From Streptomyces sp. 2131.1 (GTDB lineage Bacteria; Actinomycetota; Actinomycetes; Streptomycetales; Streptomycetaceae), in the NCBI RefSeq assembly GCF_900105515.1, contig NZ_FNSY01000001.1, forward strand, positions 4,321,001 through 4,385,000: 64,000 nucleotides of DNA. Reading direction: 5' to 3'. Position numbers and translations under genes: made by a program. Below the pieces are notes generated by a model. The model saw nothing but the letters and a program-made list of their open reading frames with translations, searched no databases and was not told the DNA's origin. This document shows, one piece after another, positions 1-7,795 of the stretch; positions within the stretch are counted from its first letter, which is position 1; each line of letters opens with the position of its first letter.

Positions 1-386
1 AGCAGCGAGACCTGCCGCTCCAAATCGTCCGACCGCGCACCCGGCAGCGCGACGTTGCGCAGATCCACCGGCCGCTCCGACACCGCCGCGAGCCCCGACG
101 CCAGCAGCGCCCCCGGGGTCTGCCCGGCCCGCCGCACCCCCTGTCCGGCCGCCGTGGAGTCCCCCAGCAGCCCTAGGCGCAAGGGCTCCGCCGGGCCCGT
201 GAACGCCACCCCGTACCGCCCGTCCGCGCTCGGCGGGACCGGGGCGACCCCGCCGCCCACCTGCCGCTTCGCCAGCTGGACCTCCGCCAGCAGGACACCC
301 ACCGCCGCGGCTCCCAGCAGCCCGATGCTGCCACCGCCGTAGGCCGCGCCCGCCGCGATCCGCCGTGCCACCCTTGCCGTCGACAC
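1..386 (-). CDS. SGNH/GDSL-type hydrolase, N-terminal part (runs off window)
   Basis: Reading leftward from a GTG at 386, the frame opens with a short basic N-terminus and one hydrophobic, Gly/Ala-rich segment (about residues 10-30). It then reaches GLLGDSTAAGQGV near residue 70, the block I nucleophile motif (GDS) of SGNH esterases and lipases. The catalytic Asp/His block lies outside the window. A GAGGAGG-like ribosome site sits about 10 bases before the GTG. The family hydrolyses esters, and the membrane-proximal N-terminus suggests an anchored or exported enzyme. It diverges from cystathionine beta-synthase, and the 149 bp between them must hold both promoters. The substrate cannot be inferred. 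Confidence 0.8.
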   Translation of the reverse strand, partial: MSTARVARRIAAGAAYGGGSIGLLGAAAVGVLLAEVQLAKRQVGGGVAPVPPSADGRYGVAFTGPAEPLRLGLLGDSTAAGQGVRRAGQTPGALLASGLAAVSERPVDLRNVALPGARSDDLERQVSL

Positions 387-535
387 AGTCCGGTCCACCT
401 CCTCGTCGCACGTACCGCCGTAGAGCCGTACAGAGAGCTACCTGCCCGCTACCGGCCGTCGTTCAATCGCGCGACCCAATCTCGTCCCCGTACGCATACG
501 CTTGCCGGACCATCTCGGAGATCCCGGAGTACACG

Positions 536-1939
536 GTGCAATTCCACGATTCGATGATCAGTCTCGTAGGCAATACCCCGCTGGTGAGGCTGCGCAGTGT
601 CACGGCCGGCATCCAGGCGACGGTCCTGGCCAAGGTCGAGTACTTCAACCCCGGCGGGTCGGTCAAGGACCGCATCGCCCTGCGCATGATCGAGGCCGCC
701 GAACAGAGCGGCGAGCTGAAGCCCGGCGGCACGATCGTCGAGCCGACGAGCGGCAACACGGGCGTGGGCCTGGCGATTGTCGCGCAGCAGAAGGGCTACA
801 AGTGCGTCTTCGTCTGCCCGGACAAGGTGTCCACCGACAAGATCAACGTCCTGCGCGCCTACGGTGCGGAGGTCGTCGTCTGCCCGACGGCGGTCGACCC
901 CGAGCACCCCGACTCGTACTACAACGTCTCCGACCGGCTGGTCCGTGAGACGCCGGGAGCCTGGAAGCCCGACCAGTACTCGAACCCGAACAACCCGCGT
1001 TCCCACTACGAGACCACCGGTCCGGAGCTGTGGGAGCAGACGGAGGGGAAGATCACCCACTTCGTGGCGGGCGTCGGCACCGGCGGCACGATCAGCGGCA
1101 CCGGCCGCTATCTGAAGGAGGTCAGCGGCGGCGCGGTCCAGGTCGTCGGCGCGGACCCGGAGGGCTCGGTCTACTCGGGCGGTTCCGGCCGTCCGTACCT
1201 CGTCGAGGGCGTCGGTGAGGACTTCTGGCCCTCCGCGTACGACCGGACGGTCACCGACGAGATCGTCGCCGTGTCCGACAAGGACTCCTTCCAGATGACC
1301 CGCCGCCTCGCCAAGGAGGAGGGGCTGCTCGTCGGAGGCTCCTGCGGCATGGCGGTCGTGGGCGCCCTGGAGGTCGCGAAGCGGCTCGGGCCCGAGGACG
1401 TGGTCGTCGTCCTGCTCCCGGACAGCGGGCGCGGCTACCTCTCGAAGATCTTCAACGACGAGTGGATGGCCGACTACGGCTTCCTGGAGGACACCGGGCC
1501 CTCCGCCCGGGTCGCGGACGTCCTGAACCACAAGGAGGGGCCGATCCCCACCCTCGTCCACATGCACCCGGAGGAGACGGTCGGCGAGGCGATCGACGTG
1601 CTGCGCGAGTACGGCGTCTCGCAGATGCCGATCGTGAAGCCGGGCGCGGGCCACCCGGACGTGATGGCCGCCGAGGTCATCGGGTCCGTGGTCGAGCGGG
1701 AGCTGCTGAACGCGCTGTTCGCCCAGCGCGCCTCGCTCACCGACCCGCTGGAGAAGCACATGTCGCCGCCGCTGCCGCAGGTCGGCTCCGGCGAGCCGGT
1801 CGAGGACCTGATGGCGGTGCTCGGCGGCACCGGCGCGGCGGACGCGGCGATCGTGCTGGTGGAGGGCAAGCCGAAGGGCGTCGTCAGCCGCCAGGACCTG
1901 CTGGCCTACCTGGCGAAGGACGCTCCGGCGGCGAAGTAG
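536..1939 (+). CDS. cbs: cystathionine beta-synthase
   Basis: A 467-residue fold-type II PLP enzyme that condenses serine (or an activated serine) with homocysteine to cystathionine, the entry to reverse transsulfuration. K44 in GGSVKDR is the expected Schiff-base lysine. TSGNTG lies near residue 70, and a glycine loop GVGTGGTISGTG near 180 would hold the PLP phosphate. Two C-terminal CBS (Bateman) domains start near 345 and 415 and may bind an adenosyl ligand. The frame stays open to base 365, but the GTG at 536 has a GGAG site six bases upstream and gives the usual MQFHDSMISLVGNTP-like start. O-acetylserine sulfhydrylase activity is the main alternative, but the Bateman tail favours cbs. 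Confidence 0.93.
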   Translation: MQFHDSMISLVGNTPLVRLRSVTAGIQATVLAKVEYFNPGGSVKDRIALRMIEAAEQSGELKPGGTIVEPTSGNTGVGLAIVAQQKGYKCVFVCPDKVSTDKINVLRAYGAEVVVCPTAVDPEHPDSYYNVSDRLVRETPGAWKPDQYSNPNNPRSHYETTGPELWEQTEGKITHFVAGVGTGGTISGTGRYLKEVSGGAVQVVGADPEGSVYSGGSGRPYLVEGVGEDFWPSAYDRTVTDEIVAVSDKDSFQMTRRLAKEEGLLVGGSCGMAVVGALEVAKRLGPEDVVVVLLPDSGRGYLSKIFNDEWMADYGFLEDTGPSARVADVLNHKEGPIPTLVHMHPEETVGEAIDVLREYGVSQMPIVKPGAGHPDVMAAEVIGSVVERELLNALFAQRASLTDPLEKHMSPPLPQVGSGEPVEDLMAVLGGTGAADAAIVLVEGKPKGVVSRQDLLAYLAKDAPAAK

Positions 1940-2144
1940 CCGGACGGTCCGCGCGCGTTTCGCGAAAACGGTACGCGTGCGTCATGTGGCCGCAGCACCG
2001 GCTTAACACGGCTCGGGCAGATTGGTGGGTGTCGGCGGGGGAACCCGCCGGCACCGGAACGGCGACAACGGACTACGGAGCGGCTCCCGGACCTCCACCG
2101 TCGCCCGGACGCGCCACCCGGCCCTGACCCGGGCCGCGTCCTCC

Positions 2145-2199
2145 GCGGGGACCGCCGTCGTCCCGCCCCCTGGGAAACCGGGGGTGCGGCGGTCCCCGC
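2145..2199. terminator. bidirectional hairpin terminator
   Basis: GCGGGGACCGCCG (2145-2157) pairs perfectly with CGGCGGTCCCCGC (2187-2199). A second small C-run/G-run stem lies inside the loop. The hairpin sits between the convergent cystathionine beta-synthase and XRE regulator genes, so it can serve both strands. There is no U-tract, as is usual for Streptomyces terminators. Confidence 0.75.
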
Positions 2200-2210
2200 G
2201 ACAACCGTTC

Positions 2211-3059
2211 CTACGCGCCCGCGACCGGCGCGTCCCTCTCGTCCGCCGACCAGCTCGCCAGCAGGGCGACGCGCTCGGCGGTCTCCGAACCCGGCTCCGG
2301 GGTGTAGACGACGAGCGAGAGTTCGGGTTCGCCCGGCACCGCGAGCGTCTCGTACGGCAGCGTCAGCTCGCCCACCACCGGGTGGACCATCCGCTTCACG
2401 CCGTACGTCTTCGCCTTCACCTGGTGGTCCGCCCACAGCCGGCGGAAGTCCTCGCTCTTCAGCGACAGTTCGCCGACCAGGGCCGCCAGCTCCCTGTCGT
2501 CCGGGTGCAGCCCCGCGTCCAGCCGCAAGTAGGCGACCGTCTCCGCCGCCACCGCGGGCCAGTCCGGGTACAACTCCCTCGCCCCCGGGGCCAGGAACGC
2601 CTGGCGCGGCATGTTGCGCTCGCCGGCGGGCAGCCCGGAGAAGCCGCCCAGCGCGTCCCCCAGCGCGTTCCACGCCAGCACGTCCATCCTGCGGCCCAGC
2701 ACGAAGGCGGGCGCCCGGTCGAACAGGTCCAGCAGCAGCCGCAGCCCCGGCCGCACCCGGCGCGCCGAAGGGGCCGACGCCTTACGGGCCTTGGGGCGCG
2801 CCACCGTCCGCAGATGCGCGTGCTCCGTCTCGTCGAGCCGCAGCACCCGGGCTATCGCGTCGAGCACGGCGTCCGAGACGCTCGGCCCGCGCCCCTGCTC
2901 CAGCCGGATGTAGTAGTCGACGCTCACCCCGGCGAGCTGCGCCACCTCCTCGCGCCGCAGCCCCGGAACCCGCCTGCGGCCGTACGAGTTGAGCCCCACG
3001 TCCTCGGGGCTGATGCGGGCACGCCGTGAGCGCAGGAAGTCACCGAGTTCGCCGTCCAT
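2211..3059 (-). CDS. XRE-family regulator with MmyB-like ligand domain
   Basis: A 282-residue DNA-binding protein. Residues 1-75 form a helix-turn-helix of the XRE type (REEVAQLAGVSVDYYIRLEQG). The rest matches the PAS-like MmyB ligand-binding domain in order and composition (ALLDLFDRAPAFVLG-like opening, then acidic helices to the end). The ATG at 3059 is preferred because the further upstream reading lacks family similarity. Such regulators are often found beside a short-chain dehydrogenase they may control, and here an SDR diverges from it 146 bp away. Autoregulation through the repeats in that gap is likely but not shown. The ligand is unknown. Confidence 0.85.
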   Translation of the reverse strand: MDGELGDFLRSRRARISPEDVGLNSYGRRRVPGLRREEVAQLAGVSVDYYIRLEQGRGPSVSDAVLDAIARVLRLDETEHAHLRTVARPKARKASAPSARRVRPGLRLLLDLFDRAPAFVLGRRMDVLAWNALGDALGGFSGLPAGERNMPRQAFLAPGARELYPDWPAVAAETVAYLRLDAGLHPDDRELAALVGELSLKSEDFRRLWADHQVKAKTYGVKRMVHPVVGELTLPYETLAVPGEPELSLVVYTPEPGSETAERVALLASWSADERDAPVAGA

Positions 3060-3107
3060 GGCTGTGATCGTAGGAGAAGGGGCCTCGCCCAGCCTGGTAC
3101 TGGCAGA

Positions 3108-3192
3108 CCCAGGAACAACGCATCCCTGGGTGCGCGCCCCGGCCCGGCGGAGTGTGGTGCCGAGCCCGGACACCACGGACCGGACACCACAC
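3108..3192. promoter_or_regulatory. repeat-rich divergent control region (XRE regulator/SDR)
   Basis: Three symmetric elements lie between the divergent starts. CCCAGG (3108-3113) faces CCTGGG (3125-3130). GTGTGGTG (3152-3159) faces CACCACAC (3185-3192). The nonamer GGACACCAC is directly repeated at 3168 and 3182, 14 bp apart. A divergent regulator/enzyme pair makes these candidate operator half-sites. Which element the XRE protein binds cannot be told from sequence. Confidence 0.4.
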
Positions 3193-3205
3193 CAGGGAGC
3201 ACCCC

Positions 3206-3967
3206 ATGCTGTACGACACCCTCGCCGACCGGACCGCCGTCATCACCGGAGCCGCCAGCGGCATGGGCGCGGCCACCGCCCGCCTGCTCGCCGCCCAGGG
3301 CGTACGGGTGGCGCTGCTGGCCCGCCGGGCGGAGCGGCTGGAGGAGCTGGCCGCGAAGATCACCGCGGACGGCGGCCGGGCCCTCGCGGTCGCCGCCGAC
3401 GTCACCGGCCAGGCGTCCGTGGACGCGGCGGCGGACCTGGTCCACCGGGAGTTCGGCCGGGTCGACCTGGTGGTCAACGCGGCCGGGGTGATGCTGCCGA
3501 ACCCGCTGGACGCGGGGCGCGCCGACGAGTGGCAGCGGATGCTCGACACCAACGTGGCCGGCGCGCTGCGCGTCATCCGGGCCTTCACCGCGGATCTGGT
3601 GGCCGCCGCCGCCGAGGGCCGCACCGCCGACCTGGTCAACATCTCCTCGATCGGCGCGCACGTCACGTTCCCCAACTACGCGGTCTACGGCGCCACGAAG
3701 GCCGCGCTCACCTATCTGTCGGCCTCGCTGCGCACCGAACTCGGGCCGCGCGACGTCCGCGTCACCAACATCGAGCCGGGCCTCACCGACTCGGAGCTGG
3801 CCGGGCACGTCGACAACGCGGAGCTGAGCGGTCAGCTGGACGGCATGTTCGAGGCGCTGGGCGGCCTCTCCTCCGACGAGATCGCCGACCTCATCGCGTA
3901 CACCACCAGCCGCGCCCGGCACGTCAACCTGCGCCAGCTGGTCGTCCTGCCGACCCGTCAGGCGTGA
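3206..3967 (+). CDS. SDR family NAD(P)-dependent oxidoreductase
   Basis: A 253-residue classical short-chain dehydrogenase. The cofactor loop is TGAASGMG (residues 14-21). A conserved NAA-type segment (VVNAAGV) lies near 93-97. The catalytic Ser is in NISSIG, and the Tyr/Lys pair Y161 and K165 is in YGATKAA. Length and motif order are standard for an intact Rossmann enzyme. The ATG at 3206 has GGGAG six bases upstream. It is transcribed away from the XRE regulator, which probably controls it. The substrate is unknown; the family covers alcohols, ketones and sugars. Confidence 0.88.
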   Translation: MLYDTLADRTAVITGAASGMGAATARLLAAQGVRVALLARRAERLEELAAKITADGGRALAVAADVTGQASVDAAADLVHREFGRVDLVVNAAGVMLPNPLDAGRADEWQRMLDTNVAGALRVIRAFTADLVAAAAEGRTADLVNISSIGAHVTFPNYAVYGATKAALTYLSASLRTELGPRDVRVTNIEPGLTDSELAGHVDNAELSGQLDGMFEALGGLSSDEIADLIAYTTSRARHVNLRQLVVLPTRQA

Positions 3968-3970
3968 CGG

Positions 3971-4396
3971 TCAGCCCTCCCAGTCGGAGGCCGTCCGCCG
4001 CTCCTCGCGGCCCCGGAACAGCCGCCTGCCGTGCCCGGCCTGGACGACGTTGACGCCGACGATCCCGATCCAGGCCACCACGAGCCCGCCGATGCCCGCG
4101 TTCGCGGCGCCGATCGCGGAGAGCGGGACGGCCAGGACCAGCGAGACGATCCCGAAGCCGAACCGCTCGCCGAAGTTCCCCTGCGCCTGGGCCGGGGGCC
4201 GCGCGCCCCGGGCGACGGAGGTCCGTTCCTCGGCGAGGTGCCGCCGGACCCGGCGGTCGAGCGTGGCGTCGAGCCGCTGCTCGACCTTCTCCAGGAACGA
4301 CTCGACGAGCGCGGAGTCGTAGTCCGCCCCCAGCTCGCTACGGGCCTGAAGAGTCGCGTTGAGCTCCTTGCCGAGCTCGGTGTCGGGTGCGTCCAT
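3971..4396 (-). CDS. small integral membrane protein, hypothetical
   Basis: A 141-residue protein with an acidic, coiled-coil-prone N-terminal half (residues 1-75, with basic stretch DRRVRRHLAEER). Two predicted membrane helices follow (FGFGIVSLVLAVPLSAIGAA and GLVVAWIGIVGVNVV), then a short basic tail. It ends three bases beyond the SDR stop on the other strand, with no room for a terminator. A GTG nine bases upstream of the chosen ATG (4396) would add three residues. Homologues are, to my recollection, conserved Streptomyces proteins without a known function. It diverges from the RpiR regulator. Confidence 0.75.
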   Translation of the reverse strand: MDAPDTELGKELNATLQARSELGADYDSALVESFLEKVEQRLDATLDRRVRRHLAEERTSVARGARPPAQAQGNFGERFGFGIVSLVLAVPLSAIGAANAGIGGLVVAWIGIVGVNVVQAGHGRRLFRGREERRTASDWEG

Positions 4397-4544
4397 GGTT
4401 CTCACGGTACGAAGCGCGGGCGGCCGGGGCAGTGGGGCTAGCCCCCCTGTTCGCCGGGCTGCATATGGACATGCAGACCCCTTGCTGGCTGAATGGATCC
4501 GTCGGCGCCGGGCCTCGGCGCGGCGGACCTACCGAGGGGACAGG

Positions 4545-5390
4545 ATGAGCGGGAGCAGCCCGGCCGCGCGGTTGCAGGAGCTGTTCGAGGGGCGCCGGCT
4601 CACGCCCACGCAGCGCCGTATCGCGCACTCGATGGTGCGCCGGGCCGGTGACGCCCCCTTCCTCTCCAGCGTCGAACTGGCCGAGCTCGCCGGAGTCAGC
4701 CAGCCGTCGGTCACCCGGTTCGCCGTGGCGCTCGGCTTCGACGGCTACCCCGCGCTGCGCAAGCACCTGCGCGAGGTCGCGCCGGCCGGGGCGGAGGCGG
4801 GTGAGGGCGAGGAGACGTACAACGAGTACCAGCAGGCGGTGCTCGGCGAGATCGAGAACCTGCGCCACCTCGCCGAACTCCTCGCCGACCCGGGCCCCGT
4901 GGAGCGGGCCGGCCGGCTGCTCGCCGGGTCCCGGCCGCTGCCGGTGCTGGGGCTGCGCGCGGCGTCCTCGCAGGCGCGGGGGTTCGGGTACTTCGCCGCG
5001 AAGGTGCACCCGGACGTCCGGGTGCTCGACGAGGGCGGCAGCATGCTGCACGACCGGATCGACGCGGCCCGGCGGGCCGGGGCGACCGCGCTGATCTGCT
5101 TCGCGCTGCCCCGCCACCCGCGCGAGGTCGTGGACGCGCTCGCATACGCGCGCGGCCGGGGGCTCACCGTGGTGTCGGTGGCCGACTCCGCGTTCGCGCC
5201 GGTGGCCCGCCACAGCGACCTGCTCATCCCGGCCGCCGTCGGCACCGGCCTCGCCTTCGACACCGCCTGCGCCCCGATGCTCCTGGGCCGGGTCCTCCTG
5301 GAAGCGATGTGCGACGCCCTTCCGGACGCCCAGTCCCGCCTGGAGGAGTTCGACGCGGGGGCGGCGGTGCGGGGGCTGTTCGTGGAGTGA
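4545..5390 (+). CDS. MurR/RpiR family transcriptional regulator (HTH + SIS)
   Basis: A 281-residue regulator. Residues 1-75 carry the RpiR winged helix (TPTQRRIAHSMV, then LAELAGVSQPSVTRFAVALGF). Residues about 110-260 form a SIS sugar-phosphate-binding domain (VLGLRAASSQARGFGYFAAK; later TALICFALPRHPREV). Members sense phosphosugars such as MurNAc-6-P or glucosamine-6-P and control amino-sugar catabolism. The ATG at 4545 has GAGGGGA upstream. Its target is not obvious: no sugar-phosphate catabolic gene is adjacent. A terminator follows at once, so it is probably monocistronic. Confidence 0.9.
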   Translation: MSGSSPAARLQELFEGRRLTPTQRRIAHSMVRRAGDAPFLSSVELAELAGVSQPSVTRFAVALGFDGYPALRKHLREVAPAGAEAGEGEETYNEYQQAVLGEIENLRHLAELLADPGPVERAGRLLAGSRPLPVLGLRAASSQARGFGYFAAKVHPDVRVLDEGGSMLHDRIDAARRAGATALICFALPRHPREVVDALAYARGRGLTVVSVADSAFAPVARHSDLLIPAAVGTGLAFDTACAPMLLGRVLLEAMCDALPDAQSRLEEFDAGAAVRGLFVE

Positions 5391-5392
5391 CC

Positions 5393-5423
5393 GGGGCGGG
5401 GGCCGACGCCCCGCCCCCGCCCC
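5393..5423. terminator. hairpin terminator after the RpiR gene
   Basis: GGGGCGGGGGC (5393-5403) pairs with GCCCCCGCCCC (5413-5423) over 11 bp with a 9-base loop. It begins three bases after the RpiR stop and precedes the convergent roadblock gene end at 5429, so it may work in both directions. Confidence 0.7.
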
Positions 5424-5428
5424 GCGCC

Positions 5429-5803
5429 TCACACCTCCAGATCGGCCTCGATCTTCTTCAGCTGGTGGCGGGCCATCGCCAGGTTCGCACGGCTGCCGTC
5501 CAGGACCAGGTAGAGGAACAGGCCGTTGTTGCCGCGGGTCTTGAGGAGGCGGATCAGGTGGTACTGGGTGCCCAGGGTGATCAGGATGTCCTCGATCTCG
5601 TCCTTGATGCCCAGGTGCTCCATGGTGCGGAGCTTGGCCCGTACGACGTCGGTGTTGCCGGCGGCCGCGACCTCCAGGTTGAAGTCCTTGCCGCCGCCGA
5701 GCGTGCCCAGGGCCATGCCGCTCGTGTAGTCGACGAGGGCGACACCGGTGGTGCCCTCGATGGACGACATCGCTTCCTTCAGTGACGCTTCGGTGTTCGC
5801 CAT
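5429..5803 (-). CDS. roadblock/LC7-domain protein (first)
   Basis: A 124-residue single-domain roadblock/LC7 protein. It has the opening helix (LKEAMSSIEGTTGVALVDYTSGMALGT split over two strands) and the closing helix VLDGSRANLAMARHQLKKIE. In actinobacteria such proteins usually act as regulators or partners of small Ras-like GTPases, for example CvnB in conservons. The start ATG has GGGAG eight bases upstream. It is the last of four leftward genes, separated by 72 bp from the next one upstream. No GTPase gene is present nearby. It resembles the protein at 7158-7562 more than the one at 5876-6331, which suggests local duplication. Confidence 0.85.
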   Translation of the reverse strand: MANTEASLKEAMSSIEGTTGVALVDYTSGMALGTLGGGKDFNLEVAAAGNTDVVRAKLRTMEHLGIKDEIEDILITLGTQYHLIRLLKTRGNNGLFLYLVLDGSRANLAMARHQLKKIEADLEV

Positions 5804-5875
5804 GAGTGGGTGCTCCCTTTCTCTGACCGGCCGCTGCGGCCGGTTCCGTTGCGTGGTGCGGTGATGTCAGTGGTC

Positions 5876-6331
5876 TCAGGTCGGGCGCTGGGGGAGGGCC
5901 CCCGGCTGCTGCGGGGCGCGTGGTACGGGGGCGGGCTGCGGGGCCCGCGCGAGGGCCCGGTCGACCAGTTCGCCGATACGGGAGCCGGCCCGGCGGCCCT
6001 CCAGATGCAGCCGGCCGACGTTGATCCGGTCCTCGGCCAGCAGGGTCAGGACGGCCTGGGAGCCCGCCGCGTACGTCGCGATGTAGCCCGTCTCGCCGCG
6101 TACGACCAGCTCGCGGAAGCCGCCCCGGCCGGTCGCGTCGGTCATCCGGATCGCGACGCCCAGCGCGGCGGCGGTCAGCGCGGCGACCCCCTCGGCCTCA
6201 ACCCCCGGTGTGTCGTGGGCCAGGACCAGACCGTCGGTGCTGGCCGCCAGGGCGCCGGAGAGGAGCGGTACCCGTGCCCGTAACCGCTGGAGCTCCGCCA
6301 GGACGTCCTGCGCTTCGGCTTCGGGCACCAT
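5876..6331 (-). CDS. roadblock/LC7-domain protein (second, CvnB-like)
   Basis: A 151-residue protein with a roadblock/LC7 domain over residues 15-120 (VPLLSGALAASTDGLVLAHD, then GYIATYAAGSQAVLTLLAED and VGRLHLEGRRAGSRIGELVD). This pattern is the one typical of conservon CvnB proteins. The last 20 residues are Pro/Gln-rich and probably disordered. The ATG at 6331 is fixed by a GGAGGAGA site six bases upstream; a GTG follows directly as the second codon. It is 38 bp from the gene upstream in the same direction, so co-transcription is likely. A partner GTPase (CvnD) and sensor kinase (CvnA) are absent. Confidence 0.82.
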   Translation of the reverse strand: MVPEAEAQDVLAELQRLRARVPLLSGALAASTDGLVLAHDTPGVEAEGVAALTAAALGVAIRMTDATGRGGFRELVVRGETGYIATYAAGSQAVLTLLAEDRINVGRLHLEGRRAGSRIGELVDRALARAPQPAPVPRAPQQPGALPQRPT

Positions 6332-6369
6332 CAGCTGTCTCCTCCCGGCACGCTGTCTGAGCGCGCGAA

Positions 6370-7161
6370 TCACAGGGCCTCCAATGCGTCTCGGAGCCGG
6401 CGCAGCAGGGCGACGTCGGGGTCGGCCGTGACCTCGGGCAGCGCGATCCGGTCCGCGCCCGCGGCGGCCGTGGCCGTCGGCGGGACCGGTTCGACCAGCC
6501 CGGCCGCGGCGAGGCGCCGCAGGTCGACCAGGACGTGGAACGCGGACCTGCCCAGCTCCCGCGCGATGGCGGTGGCCGTACGCACCCCGTCCACGTGGCC
6601 GAGGACGCGGCGCCGGCCCGGCGGCACGGGCGCGTCGGCGGGGTCGCCCGTCCGCATCAGCGGGGCGGTGTCCACCGCGGCGTCCGGCCAGATCCGGTCC
6701 AGCAGTTCCCGGCGCCGCAGCGTCTCGCGCTGTACGGCGTCCACGGGGACCGGGCGCACGGGGCCGATCCAGTGCCCCACCCCGTACCGGAAGCGCGCCG
6801 GTGTCCTGGTCGGGGCGAGGGCGAAGAAGGCGGCGTCGTACAGGGCGCCCAGGTGGCACAGCTCCAGCGCGCCGCCCGGGACGCGCCCGCTGTCCACCAG
6901 GTGCCGCCCGACCCGCCGGCCCGCCCCCGCCTCGGCGACCGCGTCCCACCAGCCCTCGCGGCGCAGCGCACCGCCCCGGGTGAGGAGGATGTCGATCCCG
7001 GGCGTCTCCGGGCTCTCGGCGTGTACGACCTCGCCGTCGGCGAGGTACAGCGTGCCCCGGTCGCGCATCAGGGCGCCGGTGGCGCGTTCGGCGGCGAGGC
7101 GCTGGAGCATGGGGGAGAGCACGGGGGCGGCGGCGGTCTCGTCCGCGAGGGCGGCGGTCAC
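6370..7161 (-). CDS. DUF4388/PATAN-like protein in roadblock operon
   Basis: A 263-residue protein. Residues about 10-120 (LAAERATGALMRDRGTLYLA, a hydrophobic core, then HLVDSGRVPGGALELC) resemble the DUF4388/PATAN effector-type domain that senses or scaffolds in signalling proteins. The C-terminal part (VLGHVDGVRTATAIARELGR, FHVLVDLRRLAAAGLVEPV) looks like a winged helix. The GTG at 7161 overlaps the stop of the upstream roadblock gene by four bases, so translation is probably coupled. The assignment rests on pattern only. A transcription regulator or an adaptor for the roadblock proteins are both possible. Confidence 0.6.
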   Translation of the reverse strand: MTAALADETAAAPVLSPMLQRLAAERATGALMRDRGTLYLADGEVVHAESPETPGIDILLTRGGALRREGWWDAVAEAGAGRRVGRHLVDSGRVPGGALELCHLGALYDAAFFALAPTRTPARFRYGVGHWIGPVRPVPVDAVQRETLRRRELLDRIWPDAAVDTAPLMRTGDPADAPVPPGRRRVLGHVDGVRTATAIARELGRSAFHVLVDLRRLAAAGLVEPVPPTATAAAGADRIALPEVTADPDVALLRRLRDALEAL

Positions 7162-7562
7162 GCGAGGACCAGCCGCTCGGCGATCTCGCCGATGCGTATC
7201 CGGGCGAGCGCGAGGTTGCCCTCCGCGCGGTCCAGCCACAGGTGGAGGAAGACGCTGCTGTCGAAGTCCGTCTCCACGAACCGCAGGATGTGGTAGCCGG
7301 CGGGGGTGGTGACGATGACGTCCTCGACCGGGGGAGCGCTCCCGGCACCGCCCGCCGTGTCCGGTAACCCGGCCGCGAAGGCGGGCTGTTCGGCCGCCAT
7401 CCGGGCCACCTCCGCCGTCTCCGCAGCGGTGGCCTCGTGGTCGCCGTTGGGCGATTCGCCGATCGTGCCGAGGGCGAGACCGCTCGTCCAGTCGACGACG
7501 GCGGCGCCCCTGGCACCGGGCAGTCTCATGACGTCGAGCAGGCACTCGTCGATTCCGGGCAC
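7158..7562 (-). CDS. roadblock/LC7-domain protein (third)
   Basis: A 134-residue roadblock/LC7 protein with the same architecture as the one at 5429-5803. The opening LPGARGAAVVDWTSGLALGT aligns with its EGTTGVALVDYTSGMALGT, and both end in a strand-helix with LDRAEGNLALAR or LDGSRANLAMAR. An Ala/Gly/Pro-rich loop near residues 55-75 is an insertion relative to that paralogue. The GTG at 7562 has GGAGGGG seven bases upstream and is the first gene of the leftward operon. The divergent hut promoter lies in the 233 bp upstream. Confidence 0.82.
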   Translation of the reverse strand: MPGIDECLLDVMRLPGARGAAVVDWTSGLALGTIGESPNGDHEATAAETAEVARMAAEQPAFAAGLPDTAGGAGSAPPVEDVIVTTPAGYHILRFVETDFDSSVFLHLWLDRAEGNLALARIRIGEIAERLVLA

Positions 7563-7729
7563 GCGGATTCCCCTCCGACACGGCGTTCGGCTGTGACCCC
7601 GAGGTTACGCATCGTGCTCGCTCCTGGTGGAGGTTCTGGCATTTTCCATCGGTACATGCGGGTCGTTGCGGAGAATGCCCCGCCGCGAAACGGACGGAAC
7701 GCCTCCTCAGGGCCGTGCGGCCGGGGCTG

Positions 7730-7776
7730 TTGACTGGAGCTATTCACCGGCTCAAGATGTGAATAGAAAACTCACA
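7730..7776 (+). promoter_or_regulatory. hut promoter with overlapping inverted repeats
   Basis: A possible -35 TTGACT (7730-7735) and a weak -10 CAAGAT (7753-7758) are 17 bp apart. Over them lies a perfect 7-bp inverted repeat, TATTCAC (7741-7747) and GTGAATA (7759-7765), spaced by 11 bp. A second pair, TGTGA (7758-7762) and TCACA (7772-7776), overlaps it. The block sits just before the GAGGAGG site of hutU and is AT-rich compared with its surroundings. It is a good candidate operator for a histidine-pathway repressor, but the regulator is not identified. Confidence 0.5.
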
Positions 7777-7795
7777 GTCGCGAGGAGGCACCGCC

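Noticed and set aside
449..1759. Long leftward open frame opposite cystathionine beta-synthase
   Set aside because: Stop codons are rare on all strands of this GC-rich DNA. The rightward frame has full PLP-enzyme motifs, while the leftward one has no family pattern and biased Arg/Asp/Leu composition.
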